Below, piece by piece: positions 1 to 9,021 of a DNA stretch of 64,000 nt (positions are counted from its first letter, which is position 1; every line of letters begins with the position of its first letter). The position numbers and the translations under genes are program-made. The DNA is from Bacteroidales bacterium (lineage in GTDB: Bacteria; Bacteroidota; Bacteroidia; Bacteroidales; VadinHA17), in NCBI GenBank assembly GCA_016715075.1, contig JADKBK010000016.1, forward strand, positions 70,991 to 134,990. Reading direction: 5' to 3'. The notes under the pieces are model-generated. The model saw nothing but the letters and a program-made list of their open reading frames with translations. It was not told where the DNA came from and made no database searches.

Positions 1-357
1 GACCCAGTCAGATACCGCTATATGCCGCCCCCGATTGACATTGAGTGCAGGTACCTTGGCGATGAAGAGATCCTTAAACCAACAAAAATATTCAGTAGTG
101 ATACGGAGATAACTCTGAACCACATTCTCTGGGCTGGCTGTAAGGACAATCAGACCTCTGCCGATTCCGAGATTGACGGGTACTACAACGGAGCTTTCAC
201 CTATTATTTCTGCAAGCATGTAAGGGAAGCACAAGGACGTATTACACGTGCAGAACTCCATACCAGAGTTAAGAACTCGCTGAAATACAACAAATACAGC
301 CAGGTACCTCAACTGGAATGCATCGAGGCTCTCAGGAGTGAAAATATTTTTAAATAA
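1..357 (+). CDS. Caspase-family (peptidase C14) protein, 3' end only
   Basis: The frame is open to the window edge, so the gene starts outside and only about 118 C-terminal residues are visible. They match the C-terminal part of bacterial caspase-like peptidases: a strand ending in WAGCKDNQTSAD, then YNGAFTYYFCKHVRE, then a helix GRITRAELHTRVKNSL followed by SQVPQLEC. In this family the catalytic His and Cys lie upstream, so activity cannot be judged. Family members act in regulated proteolysis, sometimes in defence or programmed death. Only a small ORF and a lipoprotein follow on the same strand. Confidence 0.75.
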   Translation, partial: DPVRYRYMPPPIDIECRYLGDEEILKPTKIFSSDTEITLNHILWAGCKDNQTSADSEIDGYYNGAFTYYFCKHVREAQGRITRAELHTRVKNSLKYNKYSQVPQLECIEALRSENIFK

Positions 358-371
358 TTAAACCTAAGACT

Positions 372-569
372 ATGTATTATCTGGCTATCAGAAATATGGG
401 CATAGAAAAGTGTATCGATAAAAATACCGAGGATATCTATGAGGATGGACAGTCCTTCTCATACCTCCCTGATTTCTCATTTGTAAAAACCAGGATAGTG
501 AAATCAATAAAGATCAAATGCATCGAAATACCTGGTCCGGTTTTCAATGCTACGGTATATAGTGACTGA
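372..569 (+). CDS. Small hypothetical protein (65 aa)
   Basis: This ORF begins 14 bp after the caspase-like gene on the same strand. Codon choice resembles that of its neighbours (ATA/ATC, AGG/AGA, GAT/GAG rich). The product has no signal peptide, membrane segment or motif that I recognise, and no clear ribosome site precedes the ATG. It could be a small partner of the upstream gene or a chance ORF; an antisense ORF overlaps it. I do not assign a function. Confidence 0.35.
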   Translation: MYYLAIRNMGIEKCIDKNTEDIYEDGQSFSYLPDFSFVKTRIVKSIKIKCIEIPGPVFNATVYSD

Positions 570-626
570 ATTTGTGTCTGACAGGCTAAACAAAAAGTAA
601 CAGAATAGTTTTCAATATTTACTGCC

Positions 627-1934
627 ATGAAATATATGTCCTTGCCAATTCTATTGGTAGTATGTCTGGAGATATTTTCCTCCTGCACAACACTGAAACG
701 CTACAGTTCGGTCCGGCCGAAAGGGACTGATAACAATCTTGCCGGCGTTGACCTCTTCGGATTCAGGCTTTCGGAAGCCAGGCCTGTAAATGAAAATAAA
801 ACCCTGTGGGACCTGAGCGCCGATGCCCAATCCCAGTTCATAAAGATCCTTAATACCAGGTATCCTGAGAATGAGCAATTTCTGAAGGCAATGAGCTATG
901 AGTACCTGAACTATGAGGTTCCTTCAGTACCTGATAACTATGTAAAAAAGGATCTCCGGATGATTTTCTCGGTTACCAGGCAACGTGATTACGGGAACAA
1001 AGATTATCCTTCGGGTCCAAAACTTTCTCCGGCTGACAGGATTGAATACCTGAAGATAACTCTCAGGATTCCTGAAGATTCAGGTATCAGATTTACCGGA
1101 TGGAATATGTTCACCACAGAATATGGATCGGTTGACATAGCAGATGTAAGTTTCAGCAGAAGCCTGGAAATTGATGCATCCGGCCTGCTTTTAACGGATA
1201 AGGCAACAAAAAGTACTGAGATTTCAGCAGGCGGAAGATCTTCAACTAACAGGAAGGAGGATCAGGAGATAAAATACAGATATCTGAAACTCAATGGAAG
1301 GATCAGTAATCATGAGATAGAAATGGAGGAAGAGGGTACACGGGAGATAGATCTGACCGGCAATATTCTGGCGGACCTCTCCCTTGAGTTCGATAAATTC
1401 CCGGAGATTCTAACTGATATAAGCGGTATAAAAGACAGTACCGGAAGATATAATGAACCAGACAAATTAACAATAAAATTCTCTGAGACTACTGTCCCGG
1501 CAATGGAAACCGTAAAAGATACTGTATTTGCTGATCTTACGATGGATTATGTTTTCAGAAATGTCATCAATGGTGAAAGGACTTTTGCCGAATGGGATGA
1601 CCATGTAAGATACTATAATGGCAGTGTTTCAAAGAGAGTTCCGTTGTTTACTTCCGGCGACTTTATACCTGATTTCTATTGCATTGGAAATCCCAGAAAT
1701 AACACAGACAGAAGTATTGTTAAAATAGTAACTCCGGCAAAAAAGGAATATTCTGTGATTTTCAGATCGTATAAGGAGGCACAAGCCTTTTATGAATGGC
1801 TTGCCGGCTTCTTTAATACATCAGGAAACCTAAATAAATCTGTTACTATAGGTGGCTACAGGCTTAAATTCAAGGATGACGACCTCACAGGAAATAAGTT
1901 TGAAGAATTGTATATTCTTCCATTCTACAGGTAA
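627..1934 (+). CDS. Hypothetical lipoprotein (435 aa)
   Basis: The N-terminus is a lipoprotein signal: a short basic start, a hydrophobic stretch and a lipobox ending FSSC at about residue 20, so the mature protein should be anchored in a membrane. The rest is soluble, strand-rich and without a family I recognise. Repeated beta-type segments (LKITLRIPEDSGIRFTGWN, LKLNGRISNHEIEMEEEG) suggest a multi-strand surface or periplasmic protein. The ATG is the first one giving the signal peptide. A membrane protein gene follows after 41 bp on the same strand. Confidence 0.7.
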   Translation: MKYMSLPILLVVCLEIFSSCTTLKRYSSVRPKGTDNNLAGVDLFGFRLSEARPVNENKTLWDLSADAQSQFIKILNTRYPENEQFLKAMSYEYLNYEVPSVPDNYVKKDLRMIFSVTRQRDYGNKDYPSGPKLSPADRIEYLKITLRIPEDSGIRFTGWNMFTTEYGSVDIADVSFSRSLEIDASGLLLTDKATKSTEISAGGRSSTNRKEDQEIKYRYLKLNGRISNHEIEMEEEGTREIDLTGNILADLSLEFDKFPEILTDISGIKDSTGRYNEPDKLTIKFSETTVPAMETVKDTVFADLTMDYVFRNVINGERTFAEWDDHVRYYNGSVSKRVPLFTSGDFIPDFYCIGNPRNNTDRSIVKIVTPAKKEYSVIFRSYKEAQAFYEWLAGFFNTSGNLNKSVTIGGYRLKFKDDDLTGNKFEELYILPFYR

Positions 1935-1975
1935 AATCAAAAAATAAATTTTTGTTACATCAATAAACAGCCATT

Positions 1976-2344
1976 ATGAAATACAAGCTTATCGTAGGAG
2001 GCATCATTGCCAGCATTCTTCTCTTACTCTACAGCGGGATAGCTGTATATATAATCATTAAAGTATTTGACTGTTCAGCTGATCCGGCCTGTGAAAAAAT
2101 AGAATTGCATTCCGGCATGATCTATATTCTAACAACTGTAGGAGGACTTGTTTCGGCACTTGTTGTATCGAGAATGACAATTACCAGGCCAGGTTCAGAT
2201 CCGGCTGTTTTCAGCAGTTATGGGGAGAAACAGCCACAGATAGTTAACGTTATCGTCTGGAGTTATCTTATAATCTGGACATTCACCGGTCTCGCTTCAC
2301 TTATCACCGGTGTGATTATCTTCCTGACACCTGCAAAACATTAA
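1976..2344 (+). CDS. Small multi-pass membrane protein, probably frameshifted near its 3' end
   Basis: The 122-residue product has three hydrophobic segments (about residues 5-29, 47-66 and 87-117). The annotated stop interrupts what looks like a longer protein: in the -1 frame, reading continues from about 2335 to a TAA at 2416-2418 and encodes KTLSDFGTTWLGLAVAAGYA and a few more residues, a natural fourth membrane segment. The frames meet at an AAAA run (2335-2338). The full gene is therefore probably 1976-2418. I do not recognise the family. Confidence 0.65.
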   Translation: MKYKLIVGGIIASILLLLYSGIAVYIIIKVFDCSADPACEKIELHSGMIYILTTVGGLVSALVVSRMTITRPGSDPAVFSSYGEKQPQIVNVIVWSYLIIWTFTGLASLITGVIIFLTPAKH

Positions 2345-2446
2345 GCGACTTTGGAACAACCTGGCTTGGACTAGCTGTTGCAGCCGGATACGCATATTTC
2401 AATATTGAACCAAGGTAATCTGTTGCGGATGACAGATATTAGTGCT

Positions 2447-4240
2447 TCACTGACCAAAGGTACCGGCAATAATATCAACAGGTTTGTTTTCAGGAGCGTC
2501 TTGTTCCTGCATGGCTTCTGAAAATATTTCAGCGCTGATCTCTGCAGTAAAATAGGATCGTTTCGCATTGCAGCTCAGTTTATCGCAAAAGCTGAACTTT
2601 TTGAGATAAAAGATTTTTGCACCGGTGGTAACATTAATTGTTTCAGCCAGATCTGAGTTCTGGCACTTCAGCGTAACCGGCATGCTGAAACCGTCAGGGA
2701 CATTCACCCATTTAGCAGCAACAAACGGGACTGATTGACCATTACCTTTACCTGTTTCACTGCCATAATCATATGAGCCATAATACCATTTAAGTATCGG
2801 AACCTTTCTGCTATAGAGGTATGCCTCAAAAAATTTATCCCAGTTCTTCCCTGTCATCCTTTCAAGAAGCTCCTTGAAATCAGCAGTTGTAACATGAGAT
2901 TTAGCTGCATGTTCACTGTAAAATGTCTGAAGGAGATTAAAGAACAGAGTGCTGTCATTTAAAATATTCCTGATTGTATGGAGAATAAGAGCTCCCTTGC
3001 CGTAAACATCACCATCCCTGTAATCCCAGTAACTGACATTTGCGGGTCCAACCACCGGGAATTTGTTCTTTACAGTTGCAGCAAGCCAGTAGTTCGCATA
3101 AATAAGTGAAGTATCGTAGCCCTTTATTCTTTCGGCAAATACAAGTTCAGAATAGGTAGCAAAACCCTCCTGTAACCAGATATCACTGAAATCGCTGACC
3201 GAAACTGCATTGCCCCACCACTCATGTGCTGTTTCATGTACAATAATATAGTCGCCACCCAGCCATGGCAGATCCTGATAACCACTCCCATAGGCTATTG
3301 CTGTCTGGTGTTCCATCCCTTCAAAGGGACCCTCTACAAGCTTAAAGCCTTCCCTGATCCATGGATATTCGCCATAAGCATCAGAATATATATTAATAAC
3401 ATCCTTCACCTGCCTGAAATGCTTCCTTGCTGTCTCAAGGTTTTCAGGCAAAACATAATAATCAAGATTCAGAATACCTCCGGGCATAGTGAGAGTATCG
3501 GCGATATGCTCATATTTGCCGGCATAGAATGTGATATTGTAAATATTAATCGGGTAGTGAGTGCTCCAGGTATAGGTCTCCTTTCCTGGCAGTGAAATAT
3601 GACTTTCCCGGATTCCGTTTGAAATGACCTGTAATCCCATGGGTACAGTCATATGCAACCTTACACTGTCGGGTTCGTCTGACAGATGGTCTTTGCAGGG
3701 GAACCAGATACTACCCCCTTCTGTCTCGCAGGTTACTCCAATCCATGGATTTCCGCTTTTGTCTTTTTCCCAGACTATCCCTCCGCGCCATGGCGGCTTT
3801 CTGGCTTTTAACGGAGATCCTCCGTATGAAACAGTTATTGAATAATCTTTCCCGGGCTCAAGTGAATAGGGAAATTCAGTATAAACTGCCATATCATTCC
3901 GGCTGAATGAAAGTGGCTTTCCTGAAAAATCAATGCTGTATATTTTAAGATTTTTATAGAGATCAAAGCGAAGGGTTTTCATAGCCTCCAGGGCTCTGAA
4001 GCAGATTGTCACTTTACCGCCAAGCTTCTTATGCCCGGGATCAAGTGTAAGGTTAAGGTCATAAAATGTTACATCATAGCATGCCCTGTCTTTGTCGAGG
4101 TAGCCTTTCAGTGAATCTTTCACTGTAAATGCAGGATACCTGCCCGGATGCTTCGGCGTTTCACCAAAATATGGAAGCCTCGATGTTATACAGCTGCTCA
4201 ACAGAAGATAACAAATGATTATTAAAGGAAATTTTTTCAT
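2447..4240 (-). CDS. M1-family zinc aminopeptidase, lipoprotein
   Basis: The protein has the M1 gluzincin signature. HETAH at residues 335-339, counted from the chosen start, supplies two zinc ligands and the catalytic Glu; the third ligand is the Glu of LQEG at about residue 358. An exopeptidase-type EGPFEGMEHQ motif lies upstream. M1 enzymes remove N-terminal residues from peptides. I place the start at 4240 rather than 4279 because the internal Met begins a lipoprotein signal ending LLSSC, which predicts a periplasmic or outer-membrane enzyme. The gene lies just downstream of a metallophosphatase on the same strand. No key residue is missing. Confidence 0.88.
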   Translation of the reverse strand: MKKFPLIIICYLLLSSCITSRLPYFGETPKHPGRYPAFTVKDSLKGYLDKDRACYDVTFYDLNLTLDPGHKKLGGKVTICFRALEAMKTLRFDLYKNLKIYSIDFSGKPLSFSRNDMAVYTEFPYSLEPGKDYSITVSYGGSPLKARKPPWRGGIVWEKDKSGNPWIGVTCETEGGSIWFPCKDHLSDEPDSVRLHMTVPMGLQVISNGIRESHISLPGKETYTWSTHYPINIYNITFYAGKYEHIADTLTMPGGILNLDYYVLPENLETARKHFRQVKDVINIYSDAYGEYPWIREGFKLVEGPFEGMEHQTAIAYGSGYQDLPWLGGDYIIVHETAHEWWGNAVSVSDFSDIWLQEGFATYSELVFAERIKGYDTSLIYANYWLAATVKNKFPVVGPANVSYWDYRDGDVYGKGALILHTIRNILNDSTLFFNLLQTFYSEHAAKSHVTTADFKELLERMTGKNWDKFFEAYLYSRKVPILKWYYGSYDYGSETGKGNGQSVPFVAAKWVNVPDGFSMPVTLKCQNSDLAETINVTTGAKIFYLKKFSFCDKLSCNAKRSYFTAEISAEIFSEAMQEQDAPENKPVDIIAGTFGQ

Positions 4241-4302
4241 CAATACAGGCGTCTGATAAAGCTTGTCCGGCCTGTTCAAAGGTAGTGCAAATTGTGAAAA
4301 AA

Positions 4303-4977
4303 CTATACAGAGAACAGCTCCCTGCTAAACAGCTCTAATGCAGTAAGATGCCCATAACCGCCCCATTCGTCATAAACACATCCGGTATCAATATTAATTA
4401 CCCGGTTGTGAGATCTTAAAGACTCATGGCACACTGATAGCGGAACCGGCGTATGGCCATGTATAATAATTTTCCCTTTGAAGAAAGTGTTAGTGTAACT
4501 CTCCCTTCTCGACCAGATCATCTGAAAATTATCTGTCAGAGGGTCGGCGATCTCATCATTGAGCCCGGCATGGACAAAAATAAACTGATCCTGAATATAG
4601 TAAAATGGAAGACTTTTGAAAAAAGTCAGATATTTATTATCAAGCTCCTTTACCGATTCAACACCAAAGCTGTATAACGTTTCATACCCCCCGTTAAGAA
4701 ACCAGTTGTTCTGCAACTGCTCATTATCCAGGGAATCAAGCAACATCGCTTCATGATTGCCAATCAGTGGAATCACACCAAATCCCTTTTGTTTCAGGTC
4801 AAGAATATAATCAACAACCTCTTTGCTATTTTTTCCGCGGTCAACATAATCTCCAAGCAAAACCAGCCTGTCTCCCTTCCTGAGCTTTATTTTCTGTTCA
4901 ATAAGCTCAATTAAAGGATCGGAACAACCATGTATGTCACCTACTGCGAATAGTCTTTCACTCATATTACCGTTCAT
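4303..4977 (-). CDS. Metallophosphoesterase, Ser/Thr protein phosphatase (PP-family)
   Basis: The PPP-family motifs occur in order: GDIHG at about residue 13, GDYVDRG at about 42 and GNHEAM at about 73, followed by HAGL and HGHTP toward the C-terminus, which complete the two-metal site. The length (224 aa) fits PrpA/PrpE-like bacterial phosphatases; an ApaH-like role (dinucleoside tetraphosphate hydrolysis) cannot be excluded from motifs alone. A second Met at residue 5 is a possible start. The M1 peptidase follows 62 bp from its chosen start on the same strand. Cytoplasmic; no signal peptide. Confidence 0.88.
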   Translation of the reverse strand: MNGNMSERLFAVGDIHGCSDPLIELIEQKIKLRKGDRLVLLGDYVDRGKNSKEVVDYILDLKQKGFGVIPLIGNHEAMLLDSLDNEQLQNNWFLNGGYETLYSFGVESVKELDNKYLTFFKSLPFYYIQDQFIFVHAGLNDEIADPLTDNFQMIWSRRESYTNTFFKGKIIIHGHTPVPLSVCHESLRSHNRVINIDTGCVYDEWGGYGHLTALELFSRELFSV

Positions 4978-5130
4978 GTTTTTTTGTACTCAGACCTGAC
5001 ATGGTATAAACCCGAATTTACAGTTTTTATTGTGATTTTCAAAGTGTTGAATCATTTTTTTTGAGATAAAATCATAACTGCATATGACAGGAAAACCACC
5101 CCTGCACCAGAAGAAACCCACCCTGACCCC

Positions 5131-5608
5131 ATAGCCGTCAACCTAAGGAGTCTGTAAAAATTTTTACAGGGAGGATCATTAAAGGCAAATGGCTATAAAT
5201 ATTGAATTTCTATAGAGACAGGTCGCGATCCGTCCCTACTTTCCCCTCCTTTTGAAGGAGGGGGTGGCCGGAGCACTATGCTTATCAAAGAATTGCAAAA
5301 ACTGATACCGGCCGGGGTGGTTGATTATTTTTTAAATATTCAGGTTTCTGAAATACAAATCTATTTTCGAACCTTAATCCCGTGAATCCATGACTCTCCA
5401 GGTATTTATCTCGGTTTTCATCTTTCTGTATCTTATGATATTCACCTTGAGAATCCCCGTCAAGTTCAAAATAAATCAACCACCCCGGCCGGGAAATGAA
5501 CCTTGTAAAAATCAGATAATCAATTGTCCCGGCCACCCCTCCTTCAAAAGGAGGGGAAACTTATGCTAATTTCTGCGTTTACAACTTTGCTCTTAGGTTA
5601 ACGGCTAT
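5131..5608. repeat. Nested inverted-repeat element around a DUF559 remnant
   Basis: Three concentric inverted repeats enclose a short endonuclease-like ORF. The outer pair is 5131-5147 with 5592-5608 (16 of 17 bases). The middle pair is 5242-5271 with 5529-5557; each arm is itself a hairpin of CCCCTCC/GGAGGGG type. The inner pair is 5308-5328 with 5471-5492 and contains CCGGCCGGGGTGGTTGATT. The structure suggests a small mobile or formerly mobile element. Confidence 0.75.
5285..5536 (-). pseudogene. DUF559-type endonuclease-like remnant
   Basis: The 83-residue product keeps the C-terminal half of DUF559 proteins, which have a very-short-patch-repair-like PD-(D/E)XK fold: YFELDGDSQGEYHK, then NRDKYLESHGFTGLRFENR. 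The N-terminal half of the fold, including the usual first strands before the ELDG motif, is absent. The ORF starts and ends inside the inverted repeats of the surrounding element, so its termini are built from repeat sequence. It is probably a non-functional internal deletion derivative; an intact copy may exist elsewhere in the genome. Confidence 0.6.
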
Positions 5609-5642
5609 ACCCCTACCCCTCCCAGGCGGAGAATAAGAATGC

Positions 5643-5719
5643 TTCGGACTTCCGACTTCCGACTTCCGACTTCCGACTTCGGGCTTCCGACTTCGGACTT
5701 CGGACTTCGGACTTCCGAC
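5643..5719. repeat. Heptanucleotide tandem repeat (ACTTCCG / ACTTCGG)
   Basis: About eleven 7-bp units occur head to tail, alternating between ACTTCCG and ACTTCGG; the two forms are nearly reverse complements around TTCCGA/TCGGAA, so the tract can also pair with itself. It lies about 20 bp upstream of the TetR operator region. Confidence 0.85.
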
Positions 5720-5741
5720 CAAAAAAATCATCATAAACTAC

Positions 5742-5792
5742 GGAAACTTTTTACATATTATTAGTTTCCTAAGTTTTTTAGTTTTATATTTG
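5742..5792 (+). promoter_or_regulatory. TetR-operon promoter with candidate operator
   Basis: A perfect 7-bp inverted repeat, GGAAACT (5742-5748) and AGTTTCC (5763-5769), with a 14-bp spacer suits a TetR dimer. A Bacteroidota -7 box TATATTTG lies at 5785-5792, only 4 bp before the ATG at 5797, so the transcript would be nearly leaderless. The operator covers the expected -33 region, which predicts autorepression of the efflux operon. The function is inferred. Confidence 0.6.
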
Positions 5793-5796
5793 CGTC

Positions 5797-6423
5797 ATGA
5801 ATGAAGAGCTGAAGAATATACTATTGAAAGTTCGTGAACTGTACACTAAATACGGCATCAAGAGTATCACAATGGATGATGTTGCAGGAGAGCTTGGTAT
5901 TTCTAAAAAGACTCTATATCAATACATTACAGACAAAGACGATCTTGTCGGAAAATTCACGGACAATGAAATTGCGATGAGACAGGATGAGATATGCAAA
6001 TGTTTCAGGGAAAATTTCAATGCAATCGAGGAGTTGTTTGAGATTTCCATTTACATGAACAAAGTAATGAAGGATCAGAATCCAGCCACAGAACACGATC
6101 TGAAGAAATATTATCCTCACCATTATTACAGGACTGTCAAAATACGGCGTGAGAGGATCTTCAACTATATCCTGATGAACCTCAAAAAAGGTATAGAGGA
6201 AGGGCTCTATCGCACCGAGCTGAACGGGGAGATAATTGCAAAGCTCTATCTGTCGAGACTTGAGAATATTCATCTTAATGACCTGTTTACGGTGGAAGAA
6301 TTCACCTCTGCAAAACTCTTTTCAGAACTTCTGGTTTATCATGTAAGGGGTATTGCAACCGAAAAAGGAATAATCGTTCTTGAAAATAAGATTAAAGAAA
6401 TGGAAACAACTAATAATAAATAA
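5797..6423 (+). CDS. TetR/AcrR-family transcriptional repressor
   Basis: The N-terminal TetR helix-turn-helix is clear: YGIKSITMDDVAGELGISKK followed by TLYQYITDKDDLV at about residues 20-50. The remaining roughly 150 residues are the variable ligand-binding region, and the length of 208 aa is typical. It is the first gene of a tetR-tolC-adaptor-RND operon with an 8-bp gap to the TolC-like gene, so it most likely senses a pump substrate and releases the operator upstream. The ligand is unknown. Confidence 0.9.
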   Translation: MNEELKNILLKVRELYTKYGIKSITMDDVAGELGISKKTLYQYITDKDDLVGKFTDNEIAMRQDEICKCFRENFNAIEELFEISIYMNKVMKDQNPATEHDLKKYYPHHYYRTVKIRRERIFNYILMNLKKGIEEGLYRTELNGEIIAKLYLSRLENIHLNDLFTVEEFTSAKLFSELLVYHVRGIATEKGIIVLENKIKEMETTNNK

Positions 6424-6431
6424 TTTATAGA

Positions 6432-7805
6432 ATGAAATTGATTCGGAAATACTTTTTAACCATTATAATGCTTGGATTGATACATGAAGGATTCAGCCAG
6501 GGGAATAATGGAGTACTTAAACTATCGATCGCTGAAGCCCAGGAGTATGCTCTTCAGAATAACCGAAATGTACAGACATCCAGGATTGATATTGATATTG
6601 CTACCAAGCAGGTAAAGGAGACCGTTGCTATCGGACTTCCTCAGTTGAACCTTGCTGGCGCCTATCAGCATCAGTTTGTTATTCCGGAACTGAGTTTTGG
6701 CCCCTATCTTGATGTAAATGCCCTGCCCGAGGGTTTTCTTACAAAAGATGATATCCTTGGTGCATATAAGGAGGCTCCGCCGGTGGCTCTGGGTGTAAAG
6801 AATAATACGACATTTGATTTCACCCTTTCGCAGCTGATATTCAGCGGTGAATACATTGTAGGTCTTCATGCTGTAAAAATCATAAAGCAGGTTTCGGAGA
6901 AAGCTCTGACAAAAACAGAGGATATGACAAAAGAAGGTGTTGCAGGAACCTATTACCTGATATTGGTTTTAGGCGAAAGCACCAAGGTGCTTAAGGAGAG
7001 CCTGACAACAATTGACAAGACCTATAATGAGCAGGTCAAGATGCATGAACAGGGTTTCAATGAAGATACTGATGTCGATCAGATTAAGATAAGCAAGTCA
7101 AATCTCATCAGGCTTATCACTGCAACAGAAGCTCAGAAAGAGGTATCTGAGAAGCTGCTGAAATACCAGCTTGGAATGGATTTCAGCCAGCAGATAGAGC
7201 TTACCGACAGCATCCCCGGATTCATCAGGGAGGGCAATCTGCAATACCTTACAGCTCCTGTCTATAATGTTTCAAAGAGTATAGACTATCAGATCATCAA
7301 TGACCAGGTTTCAGTATCTTCACTACTGCTCAAACGTGAACAGTCAAAATGGCTTCCGACACTTTCCGGGTTCTACCGGCACCACGAACAGACTAATCAG
7401 CCCTCTTTTAACTTCGCAGTTAAAGATCTCGTAGGTGTCAATCTGAACTTCCCGATCTTTACCAGCGGACAGCGTACATCAAAGATCAGTCAGGCCAGGT
7501 TTAATCTTGATAAATCAACAATCAACAGGGAGAATGTAAAACAGAGCCTGATCCTTGAATTTGAGACAGCCTTAACTGCATACCAGACAGCCTACAGGAA
7601 TTTTACCACCAACAGCGAGACTATTGTTCTGAGTAAAAAAATCTTTGACAAATCGATTATTAAATTTCAGGAGGGGGTCTCTTCAAGTTTTGAGCTTTCC
7701 CAGAATCAGAGCCAGTTCCTGACTGCCGAGTCAAACTACTATACATCGGTGCTTAATCTGCTTAGCGCCAAATCAAAGCTAGATCGTATTCTAAGCACAT
7801 ACTAA
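6432..7805 (+). CDS. TolC-family outer membrane efflux protein
   Basis: A signal peptide (residues 1 to about 23, ending EGFSQ) precedes LKLSIAEAQEYALQNNRNVQ, the usual start of the outer-membrane efflux repeat, and a second repeat follows in the C-terminal half (VGVNLNFPIFTSGQRTSKIS, SSSFELSQNQSQFLTAESNY). The 457-residue length fits the family. It should form the trimeric outer-membrane channel for the RND pump encoded two genes downstream. It is the second gene of the operon. Confidence 0.92.
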   Translation: MKLIRKYFLTIIMLGLIHEGFSQGNNGVLKLSIAEAQEYALQNNRNVQTSRIDIDIATKQVKETVAIGLPQLNLAGAYQHQFVIPELSFGPYLDVNALPEGFLTKDDILGAYKEAPPVALGVKNNTTFDFTLSQLIFSGEYIVGLHAVKIIKQVSEKALTKTEDMTKEGVAGTYYLILVLGESTKVLKESLTTIDKTYNEQVKMHEQGFNEDTDVDQIKISKSNLIRLITATEAQKEVSEKLLKYQLGMDFSQQIELTDSIPGFIREGNLQYLTAPVYNVSKSIDYQIINDQVSVSSLLLKREQSKWLPTLSGFYRHHEQTNQPSFNFAVKDLVGVNLNFPIFTSGQRTSKISQARFNLDKSTINRENVKQSLILEFETALTAYQTAYRNFTTNSETIVLSKKIFDKSIIKFQEGVSSSFELSQNQSQFLTAESNYYTSVLNLLSAKSKLDRILSTY

Positions 7806-7848
7806 TAATTAAAAAGAATAACCATAACAAAAATAAGACAAGTCAGAT

Positions 7849-8976
7849 ATGAAAAGCATAAATTTAAGCATAGCAGTCATTACAGTATTATTCCTGGTCT
7901 TCTCCTGCTCCACAGACAAAAAGGGAGAACTGAATAAATTAAGGCAGCAACAGACTGCACTTGATGAAAAAATAAAAACTCTGGAAAATGAGCTCAGCTC
8001 GGAACCAAAAGATTCATTGAATACAAAGGAGTTCAAATTTGTCGGACTCACTCCTGTTAAGGTAAGTCAGTTCGATCATTATATCAGAGTTCAGGGCAAA
8101 CTTGACGGAGACCAGAATGCAGGGGTTTTTGCCGATGTTCCAGGTACTATCACAGCCAAATATGCTGATGTTGGCACCAGCGTATCAAAAGGCCAGGTTT
8201 TGGCGCAGATTGATGATAAGCAGTATCGCAGCCAGCTGGAGGGACTTGAGACCCAGTACAAATTTGCAGCAGAAATGTTTGACAAGCAGAAGCGGCTATG
8301 GGACCAGAAGATAGGCAGTGAGGTGCAGTACCTGCAGTCCAAGACCACCAAGGAATCTCTTGAAAATCAGATTGCAGCGCTCAAGCAGCAGATAGACAAG
8401 TTTAAAATAAAATCCCCTATTGATGGTACAATTGAGGAGTGCAATGTAAAGCTTGGCGGTGTAGTCTCCCCTGATCCAAGACTGGCTGCTTTCAGGGTTG
8501 TAGAATTTAAAAACCTCAAGGTCACAGCTGAAGTCTCTGAAGCATACTCATCAAGGGTAGAAAAGGGTGATAAGCTTATCGTCCTGTTTCCCGACATAAA
8601 TAAGCAGGTAGAAGCCGAAGTCTCTTTTGTGAGCAAATATATAAATCCTGTAAACAGGACATTTATGATCGAAGCCAAAATCAACAGCGAGGCTGGAGCT
8701 CTTAAAGCCAATATGATAGCTATCCTGCAGATCAATGACTACCATTCCGATAATTCAATTCTTGTTCCGATGAACGTTATTCAGACTGATCAGGAGGGAA
8801 GCTATGTATATGTTACCAGGACAAAAGCCCAGTATCATGCGGCATATAAGCAAGCGATAACAATTGGCAACTCGTATAACGGGATTGCAGAGATAGTGCA
8901 TGGATTAGAGGCTGGTGACAAAGTTATTTCAACAGGCTTCCAGGAACTTGTTGATGGCGAATATATAAGGTTTTAA
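7849..8976 (+). CDS. RND efflux periplasmic adaptor (membrane fusion protein), lipoprotein
   Basis: A lipoprotein signal ends LVFSC at about residue 20. A short coiled coil (KGELNKLRQQQTALDEKIKT) is followed by a split lipoyl domain (GTITAKYADVGTSVSKGQVL and KIKSPIDGTIEECNVKLGG) that brackets the alpha-hairpin, then beta-barrel and membrane-proximal domains with GSYVYVTR near the end. The length (375 aa) is normal for HlyD/AcrA-like adaptors. It links the inner-membrane pump to the TolC-like channel. The gene sits between the two with gaps of 43 and 45 bp. Confidence 0.92.
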   Translation: MKSINLSIAVITVLFLVFSCSTDKKGELNKLRQQQTALDEKIKTLENELSSEPKDSLNTKEFKFVGLTPVKVSQFDHYIRVQGKLDGDQNAGVFADVPGTITAKYADVGTSVSKGQVLAQIDDKQYRSQLEGLETQYKFAAEMFDKQKRLWDQKIGSEVQYLQSKTTKESLENQIAALKQQIDKFKIKSPIDGTIEECNVKLGGVVSPDPRLAAFRVVEFKNLKVTAEVSEAYSSRVEKGDKLIVLFPDINKQVEAEVSFVSKYINPVNRTFMIEAKINSEAGALKANMIAILQINDYHSDNSILVPMNVIQTDQEGSYVYVTRTKAQYHAAYKQAITIGNSYNGIAEIVHGLEAGDKVISTGFQELVDGEYIRF

Positions 8977-9021
8977 GCATGGTTCTGATACCAGAGTGAT
9001 CAGAATATAAAAAGTACTTTA

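Noticed and set aside
3224..3845. Plus-strand ORFs inside the M1 peptidase gene
   Set aside because: They are antisense shadows of a well-supported gene; no motif and no matching codon use.
5643..5719. Possible CRISPR array or phage-type repeat
   Set aside because: The units are 7 bp with no spacers, so this is a microsatellite and not a CRISPR.
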